From contig NZ_LT629844.1 of assembly GCF_900106785.1 (NCBI RefSeq), positions 664,985-728,984 on the forward strand: 64,000 nt of DNA, written 5' to 3'. The position numbers and the translations under genes were made by a program. Positions 8,066-15,604 of this stretch are shown piece by piece (within the stretch, counting starts at the first letter, position 1; each line of letters opens with the position of its first letter). The notes under the pieces were generated by a model that saw nothing but the letters and a program-made list of their open reading frames with translations, was not told the DNA's origin and did no database searches. The stretch is from Prevotellamassilia timonensis. GTDB lineage: Bacteria; Bacteroidota; Bacteroidia; Bacteroidales; Bacteroidaceae.

Positions 8066-8360
8066 CAAAGTTAGTGCAAGGCGAGCGCAATACAAAGCGA
8101 AAGTCTTAAAACTTTTGTTTCGTATTGCCGAGCCGCCGCCTAACTTGGCGAAACAAAGTTAGTGCAAGGCGAGCGCAATACAAAGCGAAAGTCTTAAAAC
8201 TTTCGTTTAGTATTGCCGAGCCGCCGCCTAACTTGGCGAAACAAAGTTAGTGCAAGGCGAGCGCAATACAAAGCGAAAGTCTTAAAACTTTCGTTTAGTA
8301 TTGCCGAACCGCCGCCTAACTTGGCGAAGCAAAGTTAGTGCAAACCGAATGCCCTGCAAA
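8066..8360 (-). promoter_or_regulatory. Tandem array of four promoter-bearing 88-bp repeats upstream of pgi
   Basis: On the minus strand, TAACTTTG -7 boxes stand at 8066-8073, 8154-8161, 8242-8249 and 8330-8337. Each has a TTTG -33 box exactly 19 nt upstream (plus-strand CAAA at 8093, 8181, 8269 and 8357). The first three units are almost identical; the outermost diverges after its promoter but keeps both boxes and the spacing. Each unit also has a GCGGCGGCTCGGCAATAC arm. All four point at pgi. Confidence 0.8.
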
Positions 8361-8385
8361 GCAAAAAATGTATTTTTTGTATTGT

Positions 8386-8735
8386 CCGGTAAAACCATTC
8401 TGATATCATGGCTCACGGATCGCACCGATTGCACGGATTCTTTCACTCATGCAACGTGCTTTAGCACCACGGAGATGACGGATTTGACGGATTTTGTGAG
8501 CATTGCATGCTCACTTCGCTATTGGCCCGTAACGTACCCGTGGCGAAATATGTTAGCACAGATTGTATAGTAAGGGGACCTGGTCGCAGCAACGAGCTAA
8601 TGGCGAAGTGAGCATGCAATGCTCACAAAATCCGTAAAATCCGTCATCTCCGTGGTGCTAAAGCACGTTGCGTGAGCGAAAGAATCCGTGCAATCGGTGC
8701 GATCCGTGAGCATTATATTGCTTTTTGGTAAAACT
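8386..8735. repeat. MITE-A, long inverted-repeat element, copy 1
   Basis: Starts around GGTAAAACCATTCTGATAT and has two arms of about 115 bp in inverted orientation. Landmarks on the left are GCTCACGGATCGCACC (8410), GCTTTAGCACCACGGAGATG, and TGAGCATTGCATGCTCACTTCGC. The same words occur inverted on the right from 8593 to 8711. A second copy lies at 34250-34594. No coding potential; it fills most of the 1.07-kb gap between pgi and the Nudix gene together with the promoter array and a PAL1 copy. Confidence 0.85.
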
Positions 8736-8836
8736 TCAAAGCATAAACAGCTTGTCACCAAAATAGGCATCAAGAACGAGACCGTTTTGAGGGCATTTTA
8801 CGTTGCCTGAAACGCGCTGCAAAAAAACGCTACCTC

Positions 8837-9016
8837 TAATGGGGGCGACGCGTCTCGCGTCGGGATAGAGAAAGGACGGAAATACGAACTCGGCTAAATA
8901 AAAGTTGCATATTTTCCCGATGCGAGACGCGTCGCCCCCATTAGTGCTAGCGTTTAGAGGTAGCGCTTAGTGCAAGCGCTTGGTGCTTGAGTCCGTTCGC
9001 ATGTTTACGTTTTACC
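8837..9016. repeat. PAL1 palindromic repeat
   Basis: Arms TAATGGGGGCGACGCG at 8837 and CGTCGCCCCCATTA ending 8943, with a GGATAGAGAAAGGA ... TACGAACTCGGCTAAATAA loop. The outer end GTCCGTTCGCATGTTTACG finishes at 9016. Confidence 0.85.
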
Positions 9017-9098
9017 TACCAGCAATAGCATTCAAAGGAACACAAGTCCGCCACAAACGATGCTTGCAAATATGCACATCTGCGAGCAGAACGAGTGT

Positions 9099-9650
9099 CT
9101 AACGCATCTCGTACAGATATTTATACAGCGGTGCCAGCATCAGTGCCTGAAATATGCGCCCGTCATGCATCATCTCCACCACCTCATCGCGTGTGGCAGT
9201 AAACACAGCCAAGTCTTCGGTAGCATCAAGGTGCTGCGTGCCAGTAGGCTCAACCCCCGTAGCCAAAAAACAATGCTGCATGTTCGACATCGAGCCAGGA
9301 TTAGGTGCAGCCTCCATCAGCAACTGCCATTCGCCGCCAGTATACCCCGTCTCTTCAAGCAATTCGCGTTTCGCCGCCTCAAGCGGTGTCTCGCCCTTTT
9401 CCATCACCCCGCAGGGCAACTCGTAGCTCATGCGTTGCATACCATGGCGGTACTGCTTCTCCATAATAAAGCGTCCAGCCTTGTCAATAGCTATCACATT
9501 CACCCAGTCGGGGTATTCAAGCACATAATATTCGGGAATCTCGCGGCCGTCGGGCAACTCCACCACATCGCGCCGGGCAGTGAGCCAGGGGCGCTTGACG
9601 AGATATTCCGAGCGCTTAATCTTCCAAGGTTTAATATCTTCAGGTTTCAT
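9099..9650 (-). CDS. Nudix hydrolase (ADP-ribose pyrophosphatase-like)
   Basis: 183 residues. A complete Nudix box, GX5EX7REUXEEXGU, is seen as GVMEKGETPLEAAKRELLEETGY at about residues 81-103. It is preceded by VIAIDKAGRFIMEKQYRHGMQRMSYELP, the arrangement found in ADP-ribose/ADP-sugar pyrophosphatases that sanitise nucleoside diphosphate derivatives. The exact substrate cannot be assigned. The start ATG overlaps the stop of the upstream GH20 gene as ATGA, so translation is coupled although the functions look unrelated. Confidence 0.88.
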   Translation of the reverse strand: MKPEDIKPWKIKRSEYLVKRPWLTARRDVVELPDGREIPEYYVLEYPDWVNVIAIDKAGRFIMEKQYRHGMQRMSYELPCGVMEKGETPLEAAKRELLEETGYTGGEWQLLMEAAPNPGSMSNMQHCFLATGVEPTGTQHLDATEDLAVFTATRDEVVEMMHDGRIFQALMLAPLYKYLYEMR

Positions 9651-11305
9651 TGCGCTTTATTCTTATCAAACACATGTTTGCCATAGTTCACACCAGCCGC
9701 CTTATAAAATGCCGGTTCGGCCTGCAAACGCTGTTCAAAGTTGGTGTAGCTGCGCTCCGATTGCGGTGTCCAGCCAGCTTCGGCCACGGCAGCCAAACGA
9801 GGGAACGTGAGATACTGCACCGTGCTGGCGTCCTCCACCCATTCTGTCCAGAAGTTAGCCTGCACACCCAAGTATTTTGACTGTAAAGCATCGGGCACAT
9901 CCTTCATGGGCACATAGTTGTAAACAGCCTCCACCGTTTCGGTGCCCCAACCCTGTGAGCGCGGTTCCCACACATCTTTGCTCTGTCGGCGGTTGATGTA
10001 GTAGGGTATTTGTGGCGACAGAATAGTGTTCATGCCACGCTTAGCCGCATCTTGTGCCGCAGCGTCAGCACCAATCCATGCCATGATGGTAATGTCCTTG
10101 CCGAGCGGAGCCGTGTTGCCATGCAGCACCTCGTTCCAAAATATGAGTTTGCGCTGCTCGTGCTGCGGCTTCTGGGCCATGTGTTGCTGCAACTGGTGGT
10201 AGAAGTTAATTTGCAAGTCGCGATAGTTGTCCGACCCCAATTCCTTCAGTTGCTTCTGACAGTCAGCGTTGTTCTGCCACTTGTAAACGGGGCATTCGTC
10301 ACCCCCCAGGTGGATATAGCTAAAGGGGAAGATGCCTGTGAGTTCGTCAATCACATCGTTGGCAAACTGCACGGCGCGAGGGTTCGACACATTTATTACA
10401 TCGGCCGACACGCCTTGGTACAGCCACACCTGGTGTGGGTTCTGCGGGTCGCAGGCTAAAAATTCGGGGTACGATGCCACCGCGGCCTGTGAGTGGCCGG
10501 GTATGTCCACTTCGGGCACAATCTCGATAAAACGGTCGCGTGCGTATTTCACAATTTCGCGTGCGTCAGCTTGGGTGTAATAGCCGCCATAGCGTTCGCC
10601 ATCGGGCACCGTCTCGCCGTAGCCCAAGGTGCGGCTGTGACGCCATGCACCCACCTCGGTTAATTTGGGGTATTTCTTTATCTCGATACGCCACCCTTGG
10701 TCCTCTGTCAGGTGCCAGTGAAAGCGGTTCATCTTGTATGCCGCCATCATGTCAATGATTTTCATCACCTCGCGTTTGCCATAAAAGTGGCGACCCTCGT
10801 CGAGCATAAAACCACGCCAGCCAAAACGTGGCGCATCGGCAATGCTCACTGCGGGCAGTGTCCAGCTTGCAATGGTCGAGTCGGGCACACCTGCCATGGC
10901 GTTGCGCGAGGGCAGCAACTGTTGCAGTGTTTGCAAAGCATAAAAGAAACCTGCCGGTTTGGCAGCCTCTATCACAATCTGTTTCGGGGTCACATTTAGT
11001 GTGTAAGCCTCGTTGCCAAGGTGCTTGTTGCAGCGCAGTTGCATGGTGGCACTTTTGCCGCCATACTTAAAGTGTGTGCCTGTGGCAGGTGTGAATTTCT
11101 GCTCAAACTGTTGCAACACAAGTTTGATGCTGTCACCATCGTAAGCATCGGCCCACACCTTGAGGGTGGGGGAAAAGGTAAATGTGCCATCGCCCTGCAC
11201 CACTTTGGCAGGTTGCGGAATGAGTGGCAGATTATTTTGCTGGGCAAAAATCGCAGGGGCCGCACACAGACAAAGGGCGGTTATAGTGGCTTTGATATTT
11301 TTCAT
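9647..11305 (-). CDS. Secreted beta-N-acetylhexosaminidase, GH20
   Basis: 552 residues from MKNIKATITALCLCAAPAIF, a signal peptide cleaved near FA|QQ; an upstream in-frame start is unlikely because it lies in a PAL2 repeat. Residues about 25-150 form the GH20 N-terminal domain. The (beta/alpha)8 barrel follows with FGWRGFMLDEGRHF, MAAYKMNRFHWHLTEDQGWRIEIKKYP and the catalytic Asp-Glu pair in YIHLGGDECP. The C-terminal WGTETVEAVYNYVP and FWTEWV segments supply the substrate-binding Trp residues. It removes terminal GlcNAc/GalNAc from glycans in the periplasm or outside, as in mucin or chitobiose use. It is coupled to the Nudix gene by a 4-nt overlap. Confidence 0.93.
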   Translation of the reverse strand: MKNIKATITALCLCAAPAIFAQQNNLPLIPQPAKVVQGDGTFTFSPTLKVWADAYDGDSIKLVLQQFEQKFTPATGTHFKYGGKSATMQLRCNKHLGNEAYTLNVTPKQIVIEAAKPAGFFYALQTLQQLLPSRNAMAGVPDSTIASWTLPAVSIADAPRFGWRGFMLDEGRHFYGKREVMKIIDMMAAYKMNRFHWHLTEDQGWRIEIKKYPKLTEVGAWRHSRTLGYGETVPDGERYGGYYTQADAREIVKYARDRFIEIVPEVDIPGHSQAAVASYPEFLACDPQNPHQVWLYQGVSADVINVSNPRAVQFANDVIDELTGIFPFSYIHLGGDECPVYKWQNNADCQKQLKELGSDNYRDLQINFYHQLQQHMAQKPQHEQRKLIFWNEVLHGNTAPLGKDITIMAWIGADAAAQDAAKRGMNTILSPQIPYYINRRQSKDVWEPRSQGWGTETVEAVYNYVPMKDVPDALQSKYLGVQANFWTEWVEDASTVQYLTFPRLAAVAEAGWTPQSERSYTNFEQRLQAEPAFYKAAGVNYGKHVFDKNKAQ

Positions 11306-11322
11306 GTAAGAAATAAAAAGAT

Positions 11323-11485
11323 ACGCGTTGGCGGAATTAGTAAACAAGTTGACAAGTTAACGGGTTAACAGGTAAGTTTGCATAGCCTTTTCTGATTTTC
11401 CGCCATACAATAAGCAGATTATGGCATACTTACTTGTTAACCTGTCAGCTTGTTAACCCGTTAACCAAGAATTTTGCCAACGGGT
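11323..11485. repeat. PAL2 palindromic repeat
   Basis: Full-length copy: ACGCGTTGGCGGAATTAG at the left and GCCAACGGGT at the right, with AAGTTGAC/AAGTTAACGGGTTAAC units and their inverts inside. It spans the gap between the GH20 start (18 nt away) and the stop of the 146-residue gene (18 nt away). Confidence 0.8.
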
Positions 11486-11502
11486 AAAGATTGTCTTAAA
11501 GC

Positions 11503-11943
11503 TTATTCAGCAGAGAGTTTGTTCCAAAAGTTGTCAAGGTCATTGCCAAGTCCTTTCATCAGGTCGCCGCTAATAAGTATGGTATCGTCGTCCACCAAAT
11601 GCAGTTCGGCTATTGTTTCATGGTCCTCGCCAATGAGCACATAAGAGTAGGGCTTCAGTATGGCCACATTTTCAGTTACATCTTTGATGCGTTTGATACA
11701 CTCTCTCAAAATGGGTTGTACGGCAGTGTAGAAATCTTCGTCGTGGTTGTCAATCCACTCTTCCACCACACAGCGAGTGAGTTCATTATCGTCGTCATCA
11801 TAAATGCGCAGTTCGCCGCCCTCCTGTCTCACTTGCAGGTAAATGTCGGTCAGTGGCATACATTCGGCCTGTGGGTCAAACTTCGAGGCCGCTTTGCGCA
11901 GTGCGCGTTCTATTTGTTGATAGGTTTGTTCGCTTGCAGTCAT
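11503..11943 (-). CDS. Conserved-looking hypothetical protein, 146 residues
   Basis: No family recognised. The protein is acidic and probably cytoplasmic: no signal peptide or membrane segment. It contains GGELRIYDDDDNELTRCVVEEWIDNHDEDFYTAV and LKPYSYVLIGEDHETIAELHLVDDDTILISGDLMKGL, a mixed alpha/beta pattern. A TACATTTG -7 box lies at 11972-11979, so it has its own promoter. The reading frame has good codon structure and a clear start (MTASEQTYQQIER), so it is probably a real gene. It lies upstream of the GH20-Nudix pair, separated by a PAL2 repeat. Confidence 0.65.
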   Translation of the reverse strand: MTASEQTYQQIERALRKAASKFDPQAECMPLTDIYLQVRQEGGELRIYDDDDNELTRCVVEEWIDNHDEDFYTAVQPILRECIKRIKDVTENVAILKPYSYVLIGEDHETIAELHLVDDDTILISGDLMKGLGNDLDNFWNKLSAE

Positions 11944-11971
11944 GGCATCTGTATCTTAGTGGTTTACTCAG

Positions 11972-11979
11972 CAAATGTA
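11972..11979 (-). promoter_or_regulatory. -7 box of the 146-residue gene
   Basis: Minus-strand TACATTTG fits TAnnTTTG, 29 nt upstream of the ATG. A TTTG occurs farther upstream but with a 23-nt spacer, longer than usual. Confidence 0.45.
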
Positions 11980-12039
11980 CAACTTTTTATGCAATGGTCG
12001 TGCAAACTGGTCGTATAAACTTTGATTGCGCTTTATTTG

Positions 12040-12221
12040 CTTGCTGACGCTCGCAGCGCTAATATGTCAATATGCTAATGTGTCAATGTGCTAATATGCT
12101 AATGGGCTGCCGCCGTAGCGTGGCTTGGCAGCCGCTAACGCGGGAAACAAAAGGACATAAGAACATAAGAACAAAAGATAAACGTTTGTGTTAGCCGCTT
12201 ACCGCGGGAACATAAGAACAC
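12040..12221. repeat. PAL3 repeat tract (left part, interrupted by ISB)
   Basis: Short tandem words (ATATGCTAATGTGTCA) followed by GGCAGCCGCTAACGCGG and CATAAGAACA units, then ACCGCGGGAAC. The tract resumes after ISB at 13806. Similar tracts occur at 15388-15600, 17163-17500 and 17940-18063. Confidence 0.6.
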
Positions 12222-12479
12222 AAGTTTTCTCTAAAAAAGGATTATGAGTATCCTAAGTAACACACGAAATCCCAATATTCGTTTTCTATACAGCGCAAAT
12301 ATCCAGTCTCTCCAAAATTGAAGAGACGACACGTATGTAAAAAGGTATTTTTCTCTTCTAGCTCGAAGCTATACGTGGGCATCCACAAGTATCCAAGGCT
12401 TTGGCTAATTTACAAGGACGGAGTCGAACTACCAGAAACTTAATAGCCTTGCAATGGAAACTTATTGTTACAGCTTGCA

Positions 12480-13640
12480 CTAAGCAAGCTGAGTACAATC
12501 TTTAGCAACAGACTTTTGGGGTTCAAAGTCCTTGTATGAAACATTGAATTTCAGAATGTGCCAAATGCACACAAGTATTTTTCTGGCCACAGCTACCACT
12601 ACTTTCAACTTGAATTTCTTCCTCACTTGTGTGTGAAATGCGTAAAACTTAGAGAAGTAACAATCTTTCGTTCTTGATGCAGCCCATGCGCATTGAACAC
12701 TGGCAATTCTGATGAATCTGTTCCCGTGAGTAATCTTGTTCGATTTGATTTTCTTGTTACTTTCGTCATTTCTTGGGTTGAAACCGCACCAAGAGACGAG
12801 ATGTTTGGCACTCGGGAACGCATTTACGTCTGGACCTATCTCGGCAAGGACTGTCAGGGCGGAACGCTCGCTTACACCTGGGATTGTCTGAAGGTTCTTC
12901 ATCTGTTCCTCAAACTCCCTGTTGCAGATTTCCCGCATTTTTTCAATGCATTTGTTCTTGTTATCCTCCAATAAGGCTGATTCTGCAACATATTGTGCAA
13001 GCATGTCTATTTCAGCTTCGGAAACGACACCTGTAAGTGCTGCCAGTATCGTATCCTCGCCATGCTTGTTTATAATGCGTTTGTGTACGAGCATAAGTAG
13101 TTCTTGCGGTGAAGTTACACCTTCAGATATACGCTTGACAACATTTTTGTAACTCTTGCAATCTGTATTGGACACATAGTTACTCAAACGAATATTACAG
13201 CGCTGCAATATCGCATCAATCTTGGAATACTTTCTTACTAATTCCGCATTCAACTCGAATATTCGTCTGTCGTACAAGCGGAGTTGTTGGATTAAAGGAG
13301 GTGGAATAAAGCTTCCACGAATTAGTTCCTTCATGACGCATTCCGCAATCCATTGAGCATCCTTGACATCACTTTTACGCCCAGGAAGTTGCTTAATAAA
13401 GTAAGGATTAACCAACTTGAGTTCAAATGAATCAACAAGTACGCGCCAGATGGGAATCCAATACACACTTGTGCTTTCCATTGCGACTTCGCTGACTTCG
13501 TTTTCTGCCATAAAATCGCGCATGGAATCGAGTTGTGGAGTCAAAACGCCGTATACGCGTTCTATTTTCTCCCCGTTTTCTCGCAAAATACAGAGATATA
13601 CACTATCTTTGTGCACATCAAGCCCTGCTACAGTTTTCAT
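12480..13640 (-). CDS. IS110-family transposase (ISB copy 1)
   Basis: 386 residues. An N-terminal RuvC-like DEDD domain is visible: D8 in AGLDVHKDS, E55 in VAMESTSVY, D91 and D94 in GRKSDVKDAQW. The C-terminal Transposase_20 part has the helix-hairpin-helix-like LQTIPGVSERSALTVLAEIG near 240, then HLVSWCGFNPRNDES and the serine-bearing RIASVQCAWAA region near 320. IS110-family enzymes combine the DEDD site with a serine nucleophile and are guided by a bridge RNA. The protein is identical to the copy at 28441-29601, so movement was recent. A TATATTTG -7 box lies at 13681-13688. The long 3' non-coding end fits the IS1111 subgroup. Confidence 0.92.
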   Translation of the reverse strand: MKTVAGLDVHKDSVYLCILRENGEKIERVYGVLTPQLDSMRDFMAENEVSEVAMESTSVYWIPIWRVLVDSFELKLVNPYFIKQLPGRKSDVKDAQWIAECVMKELIRGSFIPPPLIQQLRLYDRRIFELNAELVRKYSKIDAILQRCNIRLSNYVSNTDCKSYKNVVKRISEGVTSPQELLMLVHKRIINKHGEDTILAALTGVVSEAEIDMLAQYVAESALLEDNKNKCIEKMREICNREFEEQMKNLQTIPGVSERSALTVLAEIGPDVNAFPSAKHLVSWCGFNPRNDESNKKIKSNKITHGNRFIRIASVQCAWAASRTKDCYFSKFYAFHTQVRKKFKLKVVVAVARKILVCIWHILKFNVSYKDFEPQKSVAKDCTQLA

Positions 13641-13680
13641 AAGCTTTTAATTTAATTAGGCGTTAGAGCCTGTTTTCCCA

Positions 13681-13688
13681 CAAATATA
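13681..13688 (-). promoter_or_regulatory. -7 box of the ISB transposase (copy 1)
   Basis: Minus-strand TATATTTG, 40 nt before the transposase ATG, just downstream of a perfect hairpin ATATTGGCAA-ATG-TTGCCAATAT. Same arrangement as 28393-28400 in the second copy. Confidence 0.5.
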
Positions 13689-13805
13689 CGGGATATTGGC
13701 AACATTTGCCAATATAGGAAACTGAAGCGGGCTTGATTTATGTTTTGCTGCGGTCCCTTTTTTATCTCGTGGGCATGTGATTGGAAATTCTCATCTTAAT
13801 TTACA

Positions 13806-13917
13806 TAAGATACACAAAAGGCCGCTGCGCAGCTGACGGCCACGGACTAACGTCCGGGTGGCCTCAAGAGACATAAGGGCTGACGCCGTAGCGTAACAAC
13901 TGGGTTACTATTTGCTT
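13806..13917. repeat. PAL3 repeat tract (right part, after ISB)
   Basis: AAGATACACAAAAGGCCGCTGCGCAGC followed by GCCACGGACTAACGTCCGGGTGGCC and ACATAAGGGCTGACGCCGTAGCG. It continues the tract interrupted at 12221. Confidence 0.6.
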
Positions 13918-13976
13918 TCGGTAAAACGTAAATATGCGAACGGCTTCAAGCACAAAACTCAATCTCTAATGGGGGC
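13918..13976. repeat. PAL1 half element, left of ISA copy 1
   Basis: Outer end GGTAAAACGTAAATATGCGAACGG and arm CTCTAATGGGGGC, ending at the GC (13975-13976) where ISA is inserted. The other arm resumes at 15369. Confidence 0.8.
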
Positions 13977-14040
13977 ATTCTATGTTATTGACCAAATTTT
14001 TGGCAAGTTTTTTTGTTAAAGGATCTGTTGGATACCGATG

Positions 14041-15093
14041 TTAGCATACAACTATTGAGCTAGTAGTTGTGGTCGTATGAGGATCCTTTGATACGTCCAT
14101 ATCTGAATAGATTTTGGAGTCACGTACCATTGCAACAAGAATCTTGAGCATTTTGTTCTTGCAATTGTTAAGTACTATACCGATCGCTTTCCCTCGTGCC
14201 ATAAGCCTATCATGATAAGCTTTTATGCGTGAGTTATACCTAATTGCACAAAGCGTGGCTTCGGTCAAAAGCGCTTTCAGCCAAGAGTTGCATTTGGGGC
14301 TTACATGTGTACCTCTCCTGACGGAAGTACCAGATTCGTTCTTAAAGGGAACAACCCCCCAATATGTAGCAATCTTGCGGTGGTTAAAGTTGAACTTGGT
14401 GAAGTTGTCTGTATAGACTATGAGCGCGACTGCATTAATCAAACCGATACCTTTCATGGAAGTCAGGATATTGAAGTTTTTTGCGTATTCAGAGCAGCTC
14501 ATGACAACATCGAGAATCATTCGCTCAAGTTCCTTGAGTTCTTTCCGTAAGGATTCTTCTAGGCGTTTGAAAAACTCGTTTATGCTACTTGCTATGTTGG
14601 AGTCCTGCAGCATTAAAGGATTCTCCTTTGTGTTAGTAATTTCCGCTTTTAAGAAGGATTTGAGTCTATCTCGCTTAGCAAGGAGTGTCTTAAGTACACG
14701 CGTTTCGTCCTTGGGACGTACGTAAGGTTTCATCTTATCATAGAAACGTGCAGCGTAAGAGGCAATACGCAGAGAGTCTGTCTTGTCGTCTTTCCCTCTT
14801 ACATCACCCATGCCACGTACGATATTCATGCTATGCTCAATCCATATGATAAAGCCACGATCTGTCAATTCATCACTGAAGAGTGTGCTATATGTACCAG
14901 TGTTTTCACCACAGAAGATGATTTCTCCGTCTTGTGCAACCTTTGACTTGGCCCAAGCAATCAGTCCATCAACTCCTTTCAGGTTGTTTCTAAACTTCTT
15001 GTACGCAATGAGAGTTTCTGGTTGTTCTTTCTGTACGATACTAGCATCTACTGTTTCTTTGGAAAAATCGATTCCAATAATGAACTTTTTCAT
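14041..15093 (-). CDS. IS110-family bridge-RNA-type recombinase (ISA copy 1)
   Basis: 350 residues from MKKFIIGIDFSKET; the frame is open 39 codons further upstream, but that part overlaps the predicted bridge RNA. DEDD site: D9 in IIGIDFSKE, E63 in IFCGENTGTY, D103 and D106 in RGKDDKTDSLR. The C-terminal domain has ILTSMKGIGLINAVALIVYT and TSVRRGTHVSPKCNSWLKALL, which holds the expected serine nucleophile. The protein is identical to that at 49989-51041. IS110 recombinases excise the element as a circle and insert it at sites chosen by the RNA; the RNA guide match is described under the ncRNA entries. Confidence 0.93.
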   Translation of the reverse strand: MKKFIIGIDFSKETVDASIVQKEQPETLIAYKKFRNNLKGVDGLIAWAKSKVAQDGEIIFCGENTGTYSTLFSDELTDRGFIIWIEHSMNIVRGMGDVRGKDDKTDSLRIASYAARFYDKMKPYVRPKDETRVLKTLLAKRDRLKSFLKAEITNTKENPLMLQDSNIASSINEFFKRLEESLRKELKELERMILDVVMSCSEYAKNFNILTSMKGIGLINAVALIVYTDNFTKFNFNHRKIATYWGVVPFKNESGTSVRRGTHVSPKCNSWLKALLTEATLCAIRYNSRIKAYHDRLMARGKAIGIVLNNCKNKMLKILVAMVRDSKIYSDMDVSKDPHTTTTTSSIVVC

Positions 15094-15116
15094 ATCTTTG
15101 TATGGTTTTTTAAAGG

Positions 15117-15270
15117 TAGCGAAAGCTGTGATGACTGCCACTCTAACTATTTTTATGAGCATTCTATTTAGTCTTTGCAGCTTGGTTGGGAGGGGTCTTA
15201 ATGCCCCCAATAGTCTCTACGGACTGGCGACGGTGTATTTTTCCTCCCAACCAGCTATTCCTTTACTTTA
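15117..15270 (-). ncRNA. Predicted bridge RNA of ISA, copy 1
   Basis: Mirror image of the RNA at 49812-49965. Target-loop guides lie at 15226-15232 (CGTCGCC) and 15203-15211 (ATTGGGGGC). Donor-loop guides lie at 15159-15167 (ATAGAATGC) and 15141-15146 (TTAGAG). The promoter is at 15277-15308. No difference from the second copy was noticed, so both copies should seek the same target. Confidence 0.75.
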
Positions 15271-15276
15271 CTACGA

Positions 15277-15308
15277 CAAAAGTAATAGAAAAAGCTTCTA
15301 ACTACAAA
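15277..15308 (-). promoter_or_regulatory. Promoter of the ISA bridge RNA, copy 1
   Basis: On the minus strand TTTG, a 20-nt spacer and TACTTTTG, an exact match to the Bacteroidota consensus. It reads into the structured left-end RNA and then the recombinase gene. Confidence 0.75.
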
Positions 15309-15368
15309 GTCTTATTTAACAATGTTTACAGGTTAGCGGCTGCGCCGCTTAACTGCTGCAAACTTAGA

Positions 15369-15387
15369 GCGACGCGTCTCGCGTCGG
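15369..15387. repeat. PAL1 arm remnant, right of ISA copy 1
   Basis: GCGACGCGTCTCGCGTCGG, continuing the arm broken at 13976. The rest of this PAL1 copy is lost; the sequence passes into a PAL3 tract. Confidence 0.75.
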
Positions 15388-15600
15388 AAATGATTTGCAA
15401 CGCTACGCGGCGTCAGCCCTTATGTCTCTTGAGGCCACCCGGACGTTAGTCCGTGGCCGTCCGCCGTGCAGCGGCCTTTTGTGTATCTTATGTAGACTTA
15501 TGTTCTTATGTTCCCGCGGTAAGCGGCCAATACACGCAAAGCCTTCTGTTCTTATGCTCTTATGTCCTTCTGTTTTCCGCGTTAGCGGCTAATTAGCTCC
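15388..15600. repeat. PAL3 repeat tract
   Basis: Contains GGCCACCCGGACGTTAGTCC, GTGCAGCGGCCTTTTGTG, CTTATGTTCTTATGTTCCCG and CCGCGTTAGCGGC. It shares the stretch CCTTTTGTGTATCTTATG with the ISB copy 1 insertion site. No gene is seen between ISA and the VapE-like gene. Confidence 0.65.
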
Positions 15601-15604
15601 CGCG

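Larger units (their letters stand above)
12222..13805 (-). mobile_element. ISB, IS110-family element, copy 1 (complete, 1584 bp)
   Basis: Limits were found by aligning with the second copy at 28276-29859; both span 1584 bp and start (in transposase orientation) TGTAAATTAAGATGAG and end AGAGAAAACTT. There are no terminal inverted repeats and no evident target duplication, as usual for the family. Non-coding ends are 165 nt (5') and 258 nt (3'). It is inserted in a PAL3 repeat tract, which continues on both sides. Confidence 0.88.
13977..15368 (-). mobile_element. ISA, IS110-family element, copy 1 (complete, 1392 bp)
   Basis: Same 1392-bp length as the copy at 49714-51105. In transposase orientation it begins TCTAAGTTTGCAGC and ends AACATAGAAT, with GC on both sides. 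It lies within an arm of a PAL1 repeat. The 5' non-coding end is long (275 nt) and the 3' end short (64 nt), the arrangement of the IS110 subgroup with a left-end bridge RNA. Confidence 0.9.

Noticed and set aside
8066..8340. 88-bp repeats upstream of pgi as a CRISPR array
   Set aside because: The units are contiguous copies without variable spacers; each contains a promoter.
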